Origin: Blautia argi
GTDB lineage: Bacteria > Bacillota > Clostridia > Lachnospirales > Lachnospiraceae
Assembly: GCF_003287895.1 (NCBI RefSeq)
Contig: NZ_CP030280.1
Location: forward strand, 2,548,501 to 2,612,500
Length of the DNA stretch: 64,000 nt
Direction of reading: 5' to 3'
Shown here piece by piece: positions 9,543 through 19,231 of this stretch. Each line of letters starts with the position of its first letter. The stretch's first letter is position 1. Made by a program: the position numbers and the translations under genes. The notes beneath the pieces are model-generated. The model did not search any database. It was not told where the DNA came from and was given only the letters and a program-made list of their open reading frames with translations.

Positions 9543-10163
9543 CTATTCCTCCCTGGAATTTATTTCTGCCAGATTAATGGTTCTGGTACAAATCCTTTCT
9601 GCCAGGCTGCTGTTGTGGGTAACCATAAGAAGTCCCAGCCGACGCTCCTCTACTTCCTTTAGCATCAGATTCCAAATCTGCGCCTGGGTAATCACATCCA
9701 ACATGGTACTCATCTCATCGGCAAACAGAAAATGGGTACCCTCAAACAAAGAACGCGCCACACAGAATCGCTGCAACTCTCCTCCGGAAAGTTCTCTTGG
9801 ATATCGGTCAAGCCAATCCCTTTCTATCCCCAAAGCTTCCATAACCTCGTCCCGGAACATACCGGATTCTTCTAAAACCTTTTTCATTCTCCACCTGGGA
9901 TTAATGGCCTTCTCCGGGTGCTGATAAATCAACTGCACCGGGCAGACGCCCTTTTTCGGCAGCGGCTTACCGTCTAAAAGCACTTCTCCCTTTGCAGGCT
10001 TTAGATACCCTGCCAGAATTTTTACCAGCGTACTTTTTCCGTATCCACTGGGTCCAATCAGCCCCACACGCTCTCCTTCTTCTATTTTCAAACTGACATC
10101 TTTTAAAATCCAAGGGGTATTTTCCCTGTAACGAAAACTGATATTTTTTGCCTCAATCTGCAT
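9543..10163 (-). CDS. ABC transporter ATP-binding protein, DppF/NikE type (short form)
   Basis: This 206-residue ATPase has Walker A GPSGYGKST, signature LSGGELQR, Walker B FLFADE and the H-loop VTHN. It is a complete but minimal nucleotide-binding domain. It lacks the C-terminal oligopeptide-transporter extension usual for DppF/OppF (typically about 320 residues). It overlaps the preceding ATPase gene by 11 bp and is the last gene of the 14690-9543 operon. It energises import together with the frameshifted partner. The substrate class is dipeptide, oligopeptide or nickel. Confidence 0.88.
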   Translation of the reverse strand: MQIEAKNISFRYRENTPWILKDVSLKIEEGERVGLIGPSGYGKSTLVKILAGYLKPAKGEVLLDGKPLPKKGVCPVQLIYQHPEKAINPRWRMKKVLEESGMFRDEVMEALGIERDWLDRYPRELSGGELQRFCVARSLFEGTHFLFADEMSTMLDVITQAQIWNLMLKEVEERRLGLLMVTHNSSLAERICTRTINLAEINSREE

Positions 10164-11086
10164 GAATACACCTCACATATCCCCCGCGCACCTTGCTCAT
10201 GGCAGGTATTCCTTCTTCGCATTCCTTTGTCTTATAAGGACATCTGGGCGAAAACAGACACCCCTTCGGCAGATATTTTGCATATGGCTGAAAGCCGGGA
10301 ATGGGTTCAAAACCATTCTGTGGCAAAGCCCTCCAAAGAGCCTTGGAATAGGGGTGGCGAAGAGCCTTCTCCCCCTTTAAAAAGTCCTTTGCATCTGCCA
10401 TTTCCACTGTGGTTCCCGCATAAAATACAGCAATGCGGTCTGCAATATGAAAAGCCAAATCAATGTCATGGGTAATTAAAATAACCGCTTTTCCCTCGTC
10501 TGCCAGCTCCCGAAATACTTTTAAAGCCTCCATTGCCATTGCCAGATCCAGCCCCGGCGTCGGCTCATCTGCAATAATAACCTCTGCGCCGCTTAGCACC
10601 GCGGTGGAAACCAGCACTCTTCTCGCCATGCCTCCGGAAAGCTGGAAAGGATACAGCTTTTCCGTCTTTTCGTCCAGCTGAAACCGCTTAAAAATCTTTC
10701 TCTGGGCTTCTATTTTCGCTTTGTCCGGTTTCGGTCCCCTGACCTGCGCTTCTACCTTCATCAATGGGTCTAAAAAGGACACGGACTGAGGGCACCAGGG
10801 CAAATTCCTTCCCTCTTAATGCTTCCTTATCCTTCTGGCTTAACACCTTCCCTTTATAGGAAATCTCACCGCTTACGGAAGCGTTATCCGGCAAAAGTCC
10901 CATAACCGCATGGGCAAGAAGACTTTTTCCGGAACCGCTGGAACCGGCGATTGCCACAATCTCTCCCGGACGCACGTCCAGCGTCATATTGGAAATAACC
11001 TTTAAATCATACTGTTCCAGGCCTTTTTCATACATATGAAAAGATACAGATAAATCTTTTACTGATAAAATGCTCTCGCTTTTCAT
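10153..11086 (-). pseudogene. ABC transporter ATP-binding protein, DppD/NikD type, interrupted by a +1 frameshift
   Basis: Two overlapping frames, 10688-11086 and 10153-10803, are the two halves of one ATPase. The first half has Walker A GSSGSGKS and ends out of frame after KEFALVP. The second resumes at QSVSFLDPLMKV, then carries signature LSGGMARR, Walker B VIIADEP, the H-loop and the Cys-rich oligopeptide C-terminal domain (CLFSPRCPYKTKEC). Removing one G from GGG at 10790-10792 joins them into a 310-residue protein of normal length. The rest of the gene is intact, which argues for a sequence error rather than decay. Confidence 0.85.
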
Positions 11087-11095
11087 TTTTTCCTC

Positions 11096-11956
11096 CTACT
11101 CATGGGCGCTGTACGGGTCCACGATTTTCTTTACATTTTCTCCCAGGCGGTCAAACAACAGCACAATAATAACCAGCATAAGTCCCGGGAAAAAGGCAAG
11201 CCACCACATACCGGCTGACAGATATTTCATGGATTCTGACAGGATAATTCCAATAGCCGGCTGTTCCGGCGGCAAACCGAAGCCCAGAAAAGTCAGACTG
11301 GATTCATGCATAATGGCATGAGGAAACATTAAAATCAGTCCGATTAAAAACTGGGGAATCATATGAGGAAGAATGTGATGGACCGTAATCCACCAACTGG
11401 ATTTTCCCAGCTTTCTGGATACTTCTATATACTGCTGGGAACGAATCTGCAGCACTTCACTGCGGATAATACGGGCAAGCCCGGTCCAGTGGGTCACTGC
11501 CACTCCAATCAGCACTCCCTTTAGCCCTTTTCCACAGGCAAAGGAAATCAGAATCAAAAGTACGGTATGGGGAATTCCCATAACCAGGTCAATGAGCCAG
11601 TTGATAAAATGATCCAGCCAGGAACTTCCCGTTGCTGCCACCACGCCTACAATTAAGGCAATGACCGCACTGACTGTAGACGCTACCACGCCCACGACAA
11701 TGCTGACAGAAAGCCCTTTCATGGTACGCACCAGCATATCCCGCCCCAGCATGTCTGTGCCAAAAGGGTGCAAGAGAGAAGGCGGCAGGCCTTTCTGTGA
11801 AAAATCTGCCTGAATCAATTCGTCGCTAAGAAGCGCTCCTGCCAGATAAATGGAAAACAATACAGCAAAAATCAGCGCTGCAATCCCTATGGTTTTTGTC
11901 CTTCTGTTCAGCTTTATCTTTGCGGTTCCCATTCTCACTGCCGCTGTATTATTCAT
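11096..11956 (-). CDS. ABC transporter permease, DppC/NikC type
   Basis: This 286-residue inner-membrane permease has an N-terminal membrane segment, an OppC-like extracytoplasmic segment (PFGTDMLGRDMLVRTM) and a transport domain of about five further segments. The EAA-like loop is EVSRKLGKSSWWITVHHILPH. Its start overlaps the stop of the upstream permease by 8 bp, and 9 bp separate it from the ATPase. It forms the heterodimeric channel with the DppB-type subunit. Confidence 0.9.
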   Translation of the reverse strand: MNNTAAVRMGTAKIKLNRRTKTIGIAALIFAVLFSIYLAGALLSDELIQADFSQKGLPPSLLHPFGTDMLGRDMLVRTMKGLSVSIVVGVVASTVSAVIALIVGVVAATGSSWLDHFINWLIDLVMGIPHTVLLILISFACGKGLKGVLIGVAVTHWTGLARIIRSEVLQIRSQQYIEVSRKLGKSSWWITVHHILPHMIPQFLIGLILMFPHAIMHESSLTFLGFGLPPEQPAIGIILSESMKYLSAGMWWLAFFPGLMLVIIVLLFDRLGENVKKIVDPYSAHE

Positions 11957-12941
11957 TTCGATATCCCTCCCTTATCTGCGGGTCTACAATTCCATATATC
12001 ATATTTGCCAACATATTTCCTATAAATACAAACAATGCGCTAAACAGGGTAATCCCCAGAAGAAGCGGTACATCGGACGCCATACCTGCCGCAGAAGCCG
12101 CCGCACCCAGTCCCGGATAAGAAAATACATTTTCCGCCAGAACAGAACCTCCGAACAGCTCGCTGAAAGAACCAAACTGCATGGTCACTGCAGGTAGCAT
12201 AATGTTCCGAAAGCCGTGACGCTTCAGCACACTCCATTTGGACTCTCCTCTTGCCCTTGCAAACAGCACATAATCGCTTTCCAGTACGTCTACCAGCTTT
12301 TCCCTGGTATGTAGCGCCACGTTGGCAAAGGAGAGAAAACTTAAAGTCAGTGCAGGTAAAATCAGATGATGAATTCTCTGCAAAAGAGTTACCTGGTCTG
12401 CGGGCACTCCTTTTGGTACGCTCATACCCATGGGAAACCACCCCAGCTGTACGGAAAAAATCATCAGGAATACAATTCCTATCCAAAAAGTAGGAATGGA
12501 ACACAGAATCAGACACAGCTTTTTTAAGATTTTATCCTGCCATTTGCCGTTCCAGATACCCATGATACAGCCCACGGCAAAGCCTATAACCCCGGAAAAA
12601 AACCAGGCAGTAAGCATAAGCGCTAAAGAAGCTGCAAATTTTTCTTTGATAATATCCAGAACCGGACGGCGATATAACAGGGATACGCCGAAATCTCCAT
12701 GAAGAATAGATTTTCCCCATGCCACAAACCGCTCTACGGGCGGATCGTTTAATCCCCAGTATTCTGCAATCTTGGCTCTCTGTTCCACGCTGACATTGGG
12801 AACAGAACCCACATACTGCTGCACCGGGTCTACGGGTGAAAGACTCACCAGTACAAAGCTGACCACACTGACTGCAAGCAGCAGTGTTACCATACGCACA
12901 AGGTATTTCCCTGTGAATTTCAGATAATATTTACTTTTCAT
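11949..12941 (-). CDS. ABC transporter permease, DppB/NikB type
   Basis: The frame opens at 12971, but ATG 12941 is preferred because GTGGAG precedes it by about 10 nt; the product is then 330 residues. It has six membrane segments, the family signature GDFGVSLLYRRPV after the first periplasmic stretch and the conserved RARGESKWSVLKRHGFRN loop. It lies between the binding-protein gene and the NikC-type permease, in the standard operon order. It imports peptides or metal chelates; the ligand cannot be read. Confidence 0.9.
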   Translation of the reverse strand: MKSKYYLKFTGKYLVRMVTLLLAVSVVSFVLVSLSPVDPVQQYVGSVPNVSVEQRAKIAEYWGLNDPPVERFVAWGKSILHGDFGVSLLYRRPVLDIIKEKFAASLALMLTAWFFSGVIGFAVGCIMGIWNGKWQDKILKKLCLILCSIPTFWIGIVFLMIFSVQLGWFPMGMSVPKGVPADQVTLLQRIHHLILPALTLSFLSFANVALHTREKLVDVLESDYVLFARARGESKWSVLKRHGFRNIMLPAVTMQFGSFSELFGGSVLAENVFSYPGLGAAASAAGMASDVPLLLGITLFSALFVFIGNMLANMIYGIVDPQIREGYRNE

Positions 12942-13031
12942 TGTTTTTTCTCCACTTTCTCTTTTAAGCACAAGGAGAGGGGCTACCGCAAACGCGCAGC
13001 AGCTCCTCTTTTGTCTGTCACTTCGGATTCT

Positions 13032-14690
13032 TTATTCCCAGGTCCATTCTGCCAGATTTGCAATCAGCGGCCATGCCTGTCCGTGTGCGTGAATTCTCTG
13101 GTTTCCAATATTTAATCCGTCTTTTACATAATAGAGGTGTGTCATATTTACAAAGAATGCCCAAGGCGCTTCTCCCTTCATGGACGTACCGGTTTCACCG
13201 TCCCACTGCACCTTTTTCCACCATTCATAGGAATCTTCAATGGATAAAGAATTCATTGCCTTATCCAGATATTCATCGGTTTTATCGCTGGTATAGAATT
13301 CCGGGTTATACCAGTCTCTCTTTCCTGCATTGCTGCTGTGGAACAGCATGTAGGAGGTCATAGGACTATCAGAACCCCAGCCCATAATCATAGGCTCGGA
13401 GAACATTCTCTTAATGGTATCGTCCTCGCTTACACCTTCCACGGTAATGTCAAATCCCATGTTTTCCTTTGCCTGATTTGCCACAGACATGGCAACTGCC
13501 TGACGCATGGAATCTCCCGCAAAATACATTAAATTAAATGCCAGCTTTGTGCCGTCTTTTTCCCGGATACCGTCCCCGTCTGTATCTTTCCAGCCAGACT
13601 GCTCTAAAAGTTCGTTTGCGTAATCCACATCTGTTTCAATAACGTCCTCTTCATTCCACCACGGCATGCCGTCGCACTCGGAATATGCCGGTTTTGCCAG
13701 TCCGTTTAATGCCTCGTCAATAATCTGCTGTCTGTCTACACCGTAGCAAAGAGCTTTTCGCACGTTTACATCACAGGTAACATTGTTTCCGATTTTGTAT
13801 CCGTCCTCTGTTTTCTTGCCTTCGTCCGGAACTATAGGAAGGGTAATGCCTCTGTTATCTACAGATTCTACCTCTTCTACATGCATGCCTTCGATTTCTG
13901 TGGTTGCAAGCGTTGCAGAGGTCAGGGCGATATCCACTTCTCCTGCCTTTGCAGCTACAAATCTGGCATCTTCCTCCTGAATCAGGAAAACTGCTCTTTC
14001 AATTTCCGGCTTTTTGCCGTAATAATCTTCGTTTGCCTCTAAAATAAACTGCTGTCCCTTGTCCCACTGTACCATTTTGTACGGACCGGAACCGATGATC
14101 TGGTCTGCCTCCAGTCCAAATTTGTCACTGTACGCCTTCTCCGGTACGATTCCCATCTGTGCAACCGTATAGATAAAAGTGACGCATGGCTTTGTCAGCT
14201 TAAATTCTACGGTCGTATCATCTTTGGCAATACAGCTTTCCATCATGGTTAAATCCATGTAGGTTGCCTTTTCTTTTGCTGTGTTAAAGGTAAATGCCAC
14301 ATCGGAGGCTTTCAGCGAATCTCCGTTTGTAAATTTTACATCGTCCCGAATGGTAAAGATCCAGGTAAGGGCGTCATCGCTGACTGTATAATCGGTTGCC
14401 AGGTCATTTTCCAGCTGGTCATCACCATTTACTTTTACTAAATTAGAATATATAGGGGAACCAACATATCCAAACCCTGTACATGGGTCAAAAGAATCTC
14501 CCTCACTGGAAAAACCAATGGTAACCTCTGATTTTTTCTCTCCGTCTTTTTCTGTTTCCTTTGCACCTTCCTCCTTCTGTATCTCTGTTTTTGCAGAAGA
14601 AGTACCGGAATCTGCTGCAGGACTTCCGCACCCGGTTACCATGGCAGTCACGCACAACAGCGCTGCCAGTGCTTTCATTCTCTTTCTCAT
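13032..14690 (-). CDS. ABC transporter substrate-binding lipoprotein, DppA/NikA type (SBP_bac_5)
   Basis: This 552-residue binding protein is the first gene of the operon. The signal peptide ends in a lipobox with lipidated Cys 21 (MVTGC). An SBP family 5 body follows: IGFSSEGDSFDP, then LTWIFTIRDDVKFTNGDS, and DTDGDGIREKDGTKLAFN near the middle. Family members bind di- or oligopeptides, nickel complexes or glycans. No dedicated metal-binding residue can be identified by eye. The neighbouring permeases and ATPases make a complete importer. Confidence 0.9.
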   Translation of the reverse strand: MRKRMKALAALLCVTAMVTGCGSPAADSGTSSAKTEIQKEEGAKETEKDGEKKSEVTIGFSSEGDSFDPCTGFGYVGSPIYSNLVKVNGDDQLENDLATDYTVSDDALTWIFTIRDDVKFTNGDSLKASDVAFTFNTAKEKATYMDLTMMESCIAKDDTTVEFKLTKPCVTFIYTVAQMGIVPEKAYSDKFGLEADQIIGSGPYKMVQWDKGQQFILEANEDYYGKKPEIERAVFLIQEEDARFVAAKAGEVDIALTSATLATTEIEGMHVEEVESVDNRGITLPIVPDEGKKTEDGYKIGNNVTCDVNVRKALCYGVDRQQIIDEALNGLAKPAYSECDGMPWWNEEDVIETDVDYANELLEQSGWKDTDGDGIREKDGTKLAFNLMYFAGDSMRQAVAMSVANQAKENMGFDITVEGVSEDDTIKRMFSEPMIMGWGSDSPMTSYMLFHSSNAGKRDWYNPEFYTSDKTDEYLDKAMNSLSIEDSYEWWKKVQWDGETGTSMKGEAPWAFFVNMTHLYYVKDGLNIGNQRIHAHGQAWPLIANLAEWTWE

Positions 14691-14764
14691 TTGACTGTTT
14701 CCTCCCTGTTTTTTCTATTTTTTCAATATTCCTTTTGGACAACGCCTATTATAGACAAAAAAAT

Positions 14765-14789
14765 CCCCCGGGGTAAGCCACCCTGGGGG
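14765..14789. terminator. Strong GC-rich intrinsic terminator
   Basis: CCCCCGGGG (14765-14773) pairs with CCCTGGGGG (14781-14789) over a 7-nt loop. On the minus strand it is followed by ATTTTTTTG, and on the plus strand by TTATTTCTTTT. It terminates the GH31/TRAP operon that ends at 14904 before the ABC operon starting at 14690. Confidence 0.85.
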
Positions 14790-14903
14790 TTATTTCTTTT
14801 CTTCTTTTTTCTTTTCTTTTCCGCGTGTAAATACTGGATTGTTCTGCGGATTTCTGTAGATAAAATCAGGTTTATATCCCTATCCGGGGGATTTTTCTGC
14901 CCT

Positions 14904-17417
14904 TTAATCCGTAAATTCCATACCAATCAAATCAAATTTCTCGCAGCTTATCACAACCGTAAAGCTGTCTTTTTCCGGTTTCGGGCATTTTACGCGGATA
15001 ATGCGGTCAGACATATCATAATACCAACCGCTCTCCGCTTCCTCAAAGCTTTCTTTTGTCAGGAATCTGGCAATTTTTTCACCTTCTACGCTTACCCAGT
15101 AAGCGCCTTTTTCCTTACTTACCAGATTCAGTTCCAACTTGTCCCAGGTTTCCTCAAAGGAGCCGCTCTTTGTAAAGGTAATGGTTTTTCTGTCCCCTGC
15201 CTTTACTTCGATACAGGTTGAAGCATATTCTCCTTCTTCAAACTTCTTAGACCAGCCGTCATCGTCGTAATAAGTAAATTCTACATCGTTTTTACAGCTT
15301 ACAAGGAAGTTCAGAGTTTTCAGCGTATCTCTCTTAATCTGTGTGACATCTTCGCTGGTAACATAGATACCACTGTCCCTGAAGAACATAGGTATGGACG
15401 CCAAAGTAACCGGGACTTCTATGGTCTGTCCGCCTTCATAGGCTTTAAAATGGTCATTCATATCATACCACACAGAACCCTTGGGCAAATAAATCTCCCT
15501 TGTTTTTGCTCCTTTTTCTACCACGTTTGCCACCAGAACAGAAGAACCAAACAGGAATGTCAGATGCTCGTCTGTGTAACAATTTTTGTCCTCCGGAAAT
15601 TCCAGGAACAGAGGCCGCATCACAGGCATGCCGTTTTCGTGGGCTTCCCGCATAAGGGAATACAGATACGGAATCATGCGGTATCTCTGGGCATAGGCTT
15701 CCTGTACATAAGGAAGAGTTTCCTCGTACATAAACGGCTGTGTCACTGTGTTGTCACTGTTTGCAGAATTAATGCAGAATCTGGGCTGGAAAATTCCATT
15801 CTGAATCCAGCGCAGCAAAAGCTCTGCCTCCGGCGCCGGTCCTGCAAATCCGCCGATGTCGCAGCCTGTATTGGCAATGCCGGACAGTCCCATGCCTAAA
15901 ATCGTGGCAATGTTAAACTTCACGGTACGCCAGTCTGTAAGATTATCTCCGTCCCATACCTGGGCGTAACGCTGAATACCTGCAAAGCCTGCCCGGTTGA
16001 TGATATAGGGGCGTTCCTCAGGATAAACCTCTGCAAGCGCCTCTTTGGCAGTGTATGCCATCATATTGGAGTGAATAATCTTCAGTTCCGCCATGGTTCC
16101 GCCCATGCCTTCAAATTCACAGAAGGCATCTCTGTCCTCAATGCCGTCGTATTCACAGTTGTCGTTCCACACCGTCTTTGAACCTTTTTTCAGAAGAGTT
16201 TCCTTTAACAGTTCCTTCCAGGTATTTCTTCCCTTTTCTCCTGTAAAGTCCACGAAGCGTCCTTCTCCGCCCCACCAGCGTCCGCGGTAATCGTCTTTCT
16301 TATCCGGGGTTTTCACAAACACATCGTTTTCTTCAAAGACCTCCCGATAGGGGTGGTTTTCCAGAATTCCCGGCTTCATATTTGGAATCACATTGATTCC
16401 CATGCCTTCCATTTTCTCAAAGAAGCCCTCCGGATCCGGAAATCTCTTTTTGTTCCAGTTAAAGGTATAGCGCAGATTATCCTTTTCTCCTGAAGAATAA
16501 CCGCTTGCCAGCCAGAAGTTGTCTATATAAATGTTTTCATCAAAGTGCTTCTGAATGACTTTGTAAATTTCCTCATCACAGTCTTTTTCCAGCTCTGCAT
16601 AGTACATGGTGGAAGCTGTATAGCCCAGGGACTGCTTGGTAGGCATTGCCTGCCGCCCGGTAAGGAAGGTGTAGCGATTTAACACAGAGGGCATATCCGG
16701 TCCGTTTATCAGGAACAAATCAATGTCCCCGCCGTCTGCCTGATAATAGCAGTAGCAATCCCAGTAACCGCTTCTCTCATTTCCCATATCAAACACAGCG
16801 TCATAGGAATTGTTATAAAACAGTCCCAGAGCATGAAGCTTTTCTTCGTTTACGCGGATATAAAAGGGAATGTGTTTGTATAAAGGCTCTCCGAATTCCG
16901 GGTCAAAACCAATGGCGTCCTTGGGGGACATACGCATACGCTTTCCTCTTTTATCCAGATGTCCGGTCTTTTCTCCAAAACCGTAAAAATGGTCTTTTTC
17001 CATATCCGCTTCTGAATAATGGGTGATTCTGCCAAGCTGGTCCTTGTCAAAGGCTCTTTCCTTTAAGTCTGCATAAATCAAATTTCCTTCCTTATCATAA
17101 AGACGGAAGTTTAACGGATTTTTCTGCATCACCAGGCAAAGGGTTTTTGTCCGAAAGACAAGCTGCTCTTCTGTTTCCTCATAAGGAAGGGCAAGGGCAG
17201 CAATACGCTGCCTCTCTTCCTTCAAAAGTCCGTCTAACTCGTCCTCCCAGGCAGTTGTCACCAGAGCATAGGACGCTTCCTTAAATATACGGTCAAAGGA
17301 TACGCGGATACGGATAATATCGTCTGTTAAAAAAATCAGCTTGATGGCTCCGTTTTCTCCCTGTACCAGATATCCGTTTTCTGTTTTTTCGATTCCCTGA
17401 AATTTTCCAAAAAGCAT
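14904..17417 (-). CDS. Glycoside hydrolase family 31 alpha-glycosidase
   Basis: This 837-residue cytoplasmic enzyme has no signal peptide. It has an N-terminal beta-sandwich, a GH31 (beta/alpha)8 barrel from about residue 250 and C-terminal beta domains. The catalytic nucleophile is Asp 419 in WNDNCE, and the probable acid/base is Asp 491 in WDGDN. RWWGGEGRFVDFT and NTGCDIGGFAGPAPEAELL are other barrel landmarks. It is the last gene of an operon containing a TRAP transporter and a paralogue of nearly equal length (20290-22792). GH31 includes alpha-glucosidases, alpha-xylosidases and others, so specificity cannot be fixed. The TRAP context suggests an alpha-glycoside of an acidic compound. Confidence 0.9.
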   Translation of the reverse strand: MLFGKFQGIEKTENGYLVQGENGAIKLIFLTDDIIRIRVSFDRIFKEASYALVTTAWEDELDGLLKEERQRIAALALPYEETEEQLVFRTKTLCLVMQKNPLNFRLYDKEGNLIYADLKERAFDKDQLGRITHYSEADMEKDHFYGFGEKTGHLDKRGKRMRMSPKDAIGFDPEFGEPLYKHIPFYIRVNEEKLHALGLFYNNSYDAVFDMGNERSGYWDCYCYYQADGGDIDLFLINGPDMPSVLNRYTFLTGRQAMPTKQSLGYTASTMYYAELEKDCDEEIYKVIQKHFDENIYIDNFWLASGYSSGEKDNLRYTFNWNKKRFPDPEGFFEKMEGMGINVIPNMKPGILENHPYREVFEENDVFVKTPDKKDDYRGRWWGGEGRFVDFTGEKGRNTWKELLKETLLKKGSKTVWNDNCEYDGIEDRDAFCEFEGMGGTMAELKIIHSNMMAYTAKEALAEVYPEERPYIINRAGFAGIQRYAQVWDGDNLTDWRTVKFNIATILGMGLSGIANTGCDIGGFAGPAPEAELLLRWIQNGIFQPRFCINSANSDNTVTQPFMYEETLPYVQEAYAQRYRMIPYLYSLMREAHENGMPVMRPLFLEFPEDKNCYTDEHLTFLFGSSVLVANVVEKGAKTREIYLPKGSVWYDMNDHFKAYEGGQTIEVPVTLASIPMFFRDSGIYVTSEDVTQIKRDTLKTLNFLVSCKNDVEFTYYDDDGWSKKFEEGEYASTCIEVKAGDRKTITFTKSGSFEETWDKLELNLVSKEKGAYWVSVEGEKIARFLTKESFEEAESGWYYDMSDRIIRVKCPKPEKDSFTVVISCEKFDLIGMEFTD

Positions 17418-17429
17418 GTTTCTTCTCCT

Positions 17430-18731
17430 TTATATCAAGCCCAACAAAGTAGGTACTGCCATAGACAGCGCCGGAATATACGTTACGGCAAGCAGGATTC
17501 CCAGAAGCACTGCAAAGTAAGGCAGCAGGGTTTTGGTTACCTGCTCAATGGTAATTTTACTGATTCCGCAGGATACAAAGAGTACAGAACCTACCGGCGG
17601 AGTCATACTTCCCATACACATGTTGAAAATCAGCATAACACCAAACTGAATGGAAGACATGCCAAGGCTTTCTGCGATTGGCAGGAAAATCGGTGTAAAA
17701 ATCAAAATCGCAGGGGTAATGTCCATAAACATACCAATTACCAGCAGAATAATGTTCATTAATAAAAGAATTACATATTTGTTTGTGGAAATGGACATCA
17801 GTCCTTCACTGATAGCTGCCGGAATACCGGAGTATGCCATAACCCAGCTCATGGCAGAGGAAGCAGAAATCAGGAACAGGATAATTCCACTGGTTGCCGC
17901 GCTGTTTAAGAGAATCTTCATAAAAGATTTCATGTTAATGCTCTTGTAAAGAATGGACAGAATCAGGCAGTACAGTACGCACACACCTGCACCTTCTGTT
18001 GCAGTAAAGATACCGGCAACAATACCGCCGATAACAATCACAATCAGAAGCAGACTTGGAAGGGCTTCAAAGGTAATCTTTAAAGCGTCCTTCATTGGCA
18101 CACGTCCGGAAGTAGGGTATTTGTGCTTTTTTGCATAGATAAATGCAACCACCATAGTACCCAGACCCATCAGGATCCCCGGTATGTAGCCTGCCATAAA
18201 CAAGGCGGAAATAGACACGCCGCCTGCTACTGTGGAATACACGATAAATGCACTGGTTGGCGGAATCAGAAGTCCGGTAGGCGCAGAAGCAATGTTGACT
18301 GCTGTAGCAAATGCAGGGTCATAACCCTCTTCCTCCTGAATCGGGTAAATACAACCGCCCATGGCAGAACTTGCTGCAACTGCAGAACCGGACAGAGCGC
18401 CGAACAACATGTTTCCAAGAACGTTTGCCTGTGCCAGAGAACCCGGAATCCAGCCGCAGAACAGCTTCGCAAAGTTTACCAGTCGTCTGGCAATACCGCC
18501 GTTGTTCATAATATTACCGGCCAGGATAAACAGAGGCACTGCAAGAAGAGAGAAACTCTCCACACCGCTGTTCATTTTCTGCATGGTAATGAAAGTAATC
18601 TGATCCCAGGACAGTGTAGACACTGCCGTTACAATCGAAGAAATTACAATTCCTACAGAAATCGGACAGCCGATAAACAGCAGGATTCCGAAAACTGCAA
18701 ATAAAAGTATGGTTGTCAGTACTATATTCAT
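17430..18731 (-). CDS. dctM: TRAP transporter large permease, DctM type
   Basis: This 433-residue protein has about a dozen hydrophobic segments typical of the DctM/IT superfamily, including SGSAVAASSAMGG and NMCMGSMTPPVGSVLFVSCG. It forms the ion-driven translocation channel of a tripartite periplasmic-type transporter. It overlaps the small permease gene by 4 bp and is followed after 12 bp by the GH31 gene. TRAP systems classically carry organic acids or acidic sugars. Confidence 0.93.
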   Translation of the reverse strand: MNIVLTTILLFAVFGILLFIGCPISVGIVISSIVTAVSTLSWDQITFITMQKMNSGVESFSLLAVPLFILAGNIMNNGGIARRLVNFAKLFCGWIPGSLAQANVLGNMLFGALSGSAVAASSAMGGCIYPIQEEEGYDPAFATAVNIASAPTGLLIPPTSAFIVYSTVAGGVSISALFMAGYIPGILMGLGTMVVAFIYAKKHKYPTSGRVPMKDALKITFEALPSLLLIVIVIGGIVAGIFTATEGAGVCVLYCLILSILYKSINMKSFMKILLNSAATSGIILFLISASSAMSWVMAYSGIPAAISEGLMSISTNKYVILLLMNIILLVIGMFMDITPAILIFTPIFLPIAESLGMSSIQFGVMLIFNMCMGSMTPPVGSVLFVSCGISKITIEQVTKTLLPYFAVLLGILLAVTYIPALSMAVPTLLGLI

Positions 18732-19231
18732 GCTTCTTCTCCCTCCTCAATCACATTTCCTGTTACATCTTCGTACAGGTTAATCACCTGTGCCAGTACA
18801 ATAAACACACCGGCTACAGGAGCCATGGCATATACCAGACCTCTGGAAATGCCCAGAAGCGCAGAATATTCATGCACAGCGCTGAGCGCCAGCTTGGTTC
18901 CGCCGATAATTACAACAAACACTGCAAACAACAGAATCAGGGCATCTACAAAAACCATAAGACCTTTTTTCGCCCCTGGAGATACCTTATCTCTTACAAT
19001 CACCAGAGCCATATGCTGTCTGGTGCTGAAGGCATAAGCCGCACCGATAAAGCCTGTCCAGATAAGCAGATAACGCACCACTTCTTCTGTAAACGCCGCC
19101 GGGCTGTTTAAAACGTATCTGGTAAAGACCTGGTATAAAACTAACAGTGTCATGGCAGATAACAGCACTGCCGCAATTCTGGACAAAACAAAGTTCATGC
19201 CCTTTTTAATTTTTGTCAATGTTTCCAGCAT
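18728..19231 (-). CDS. dctQ: TRAP transporter small permease, DctQ type
   Basis: This 167-residue protein has four hydrophobic segments and the DctQ landmark RYVLNSPAAFTEEVVRYLLIWTGF. The start is ATG 19231, overlapping the dctP stop as TAATG, and its end overlaps dctM by 4 bp, so the three TRAP genes are translationally coupled. It joins DctM in the membrane complex. Confidence 0.92.
   Translation of the reverse strand: MLETLTKIKKGMNFVLSRIAAVLLSAMTLLVLYQVFTRYVLNSPAAFTEEVVRYLLIWTGFIGAAYAFSTRQHMALVIVRDKVSPGAKKGLMVFVDALILLFAVFVVIIGGTKLALSAVHEYSALLGISRGLVYAMAPVAGVFIVLAQVINLYEDVTGNVIEEGEEA

Noticed and set aside
12040..12516. A 158-codon minus-strand frame inside the DppB-type permease.
   Set aside because: It lies entirely within the well-supported permease gene in another frame and has no protein-like features.
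14904..17417. Sulfoquinovosidase identity for the GH31 enzymes.
   Set aside because: The residues around the catalytic WNDNCE and the upstream substrate loop (SSGEKDNLRYTFNWN) do not show a recognisable sulfoquinovose-binding pattern, so no such call is made.
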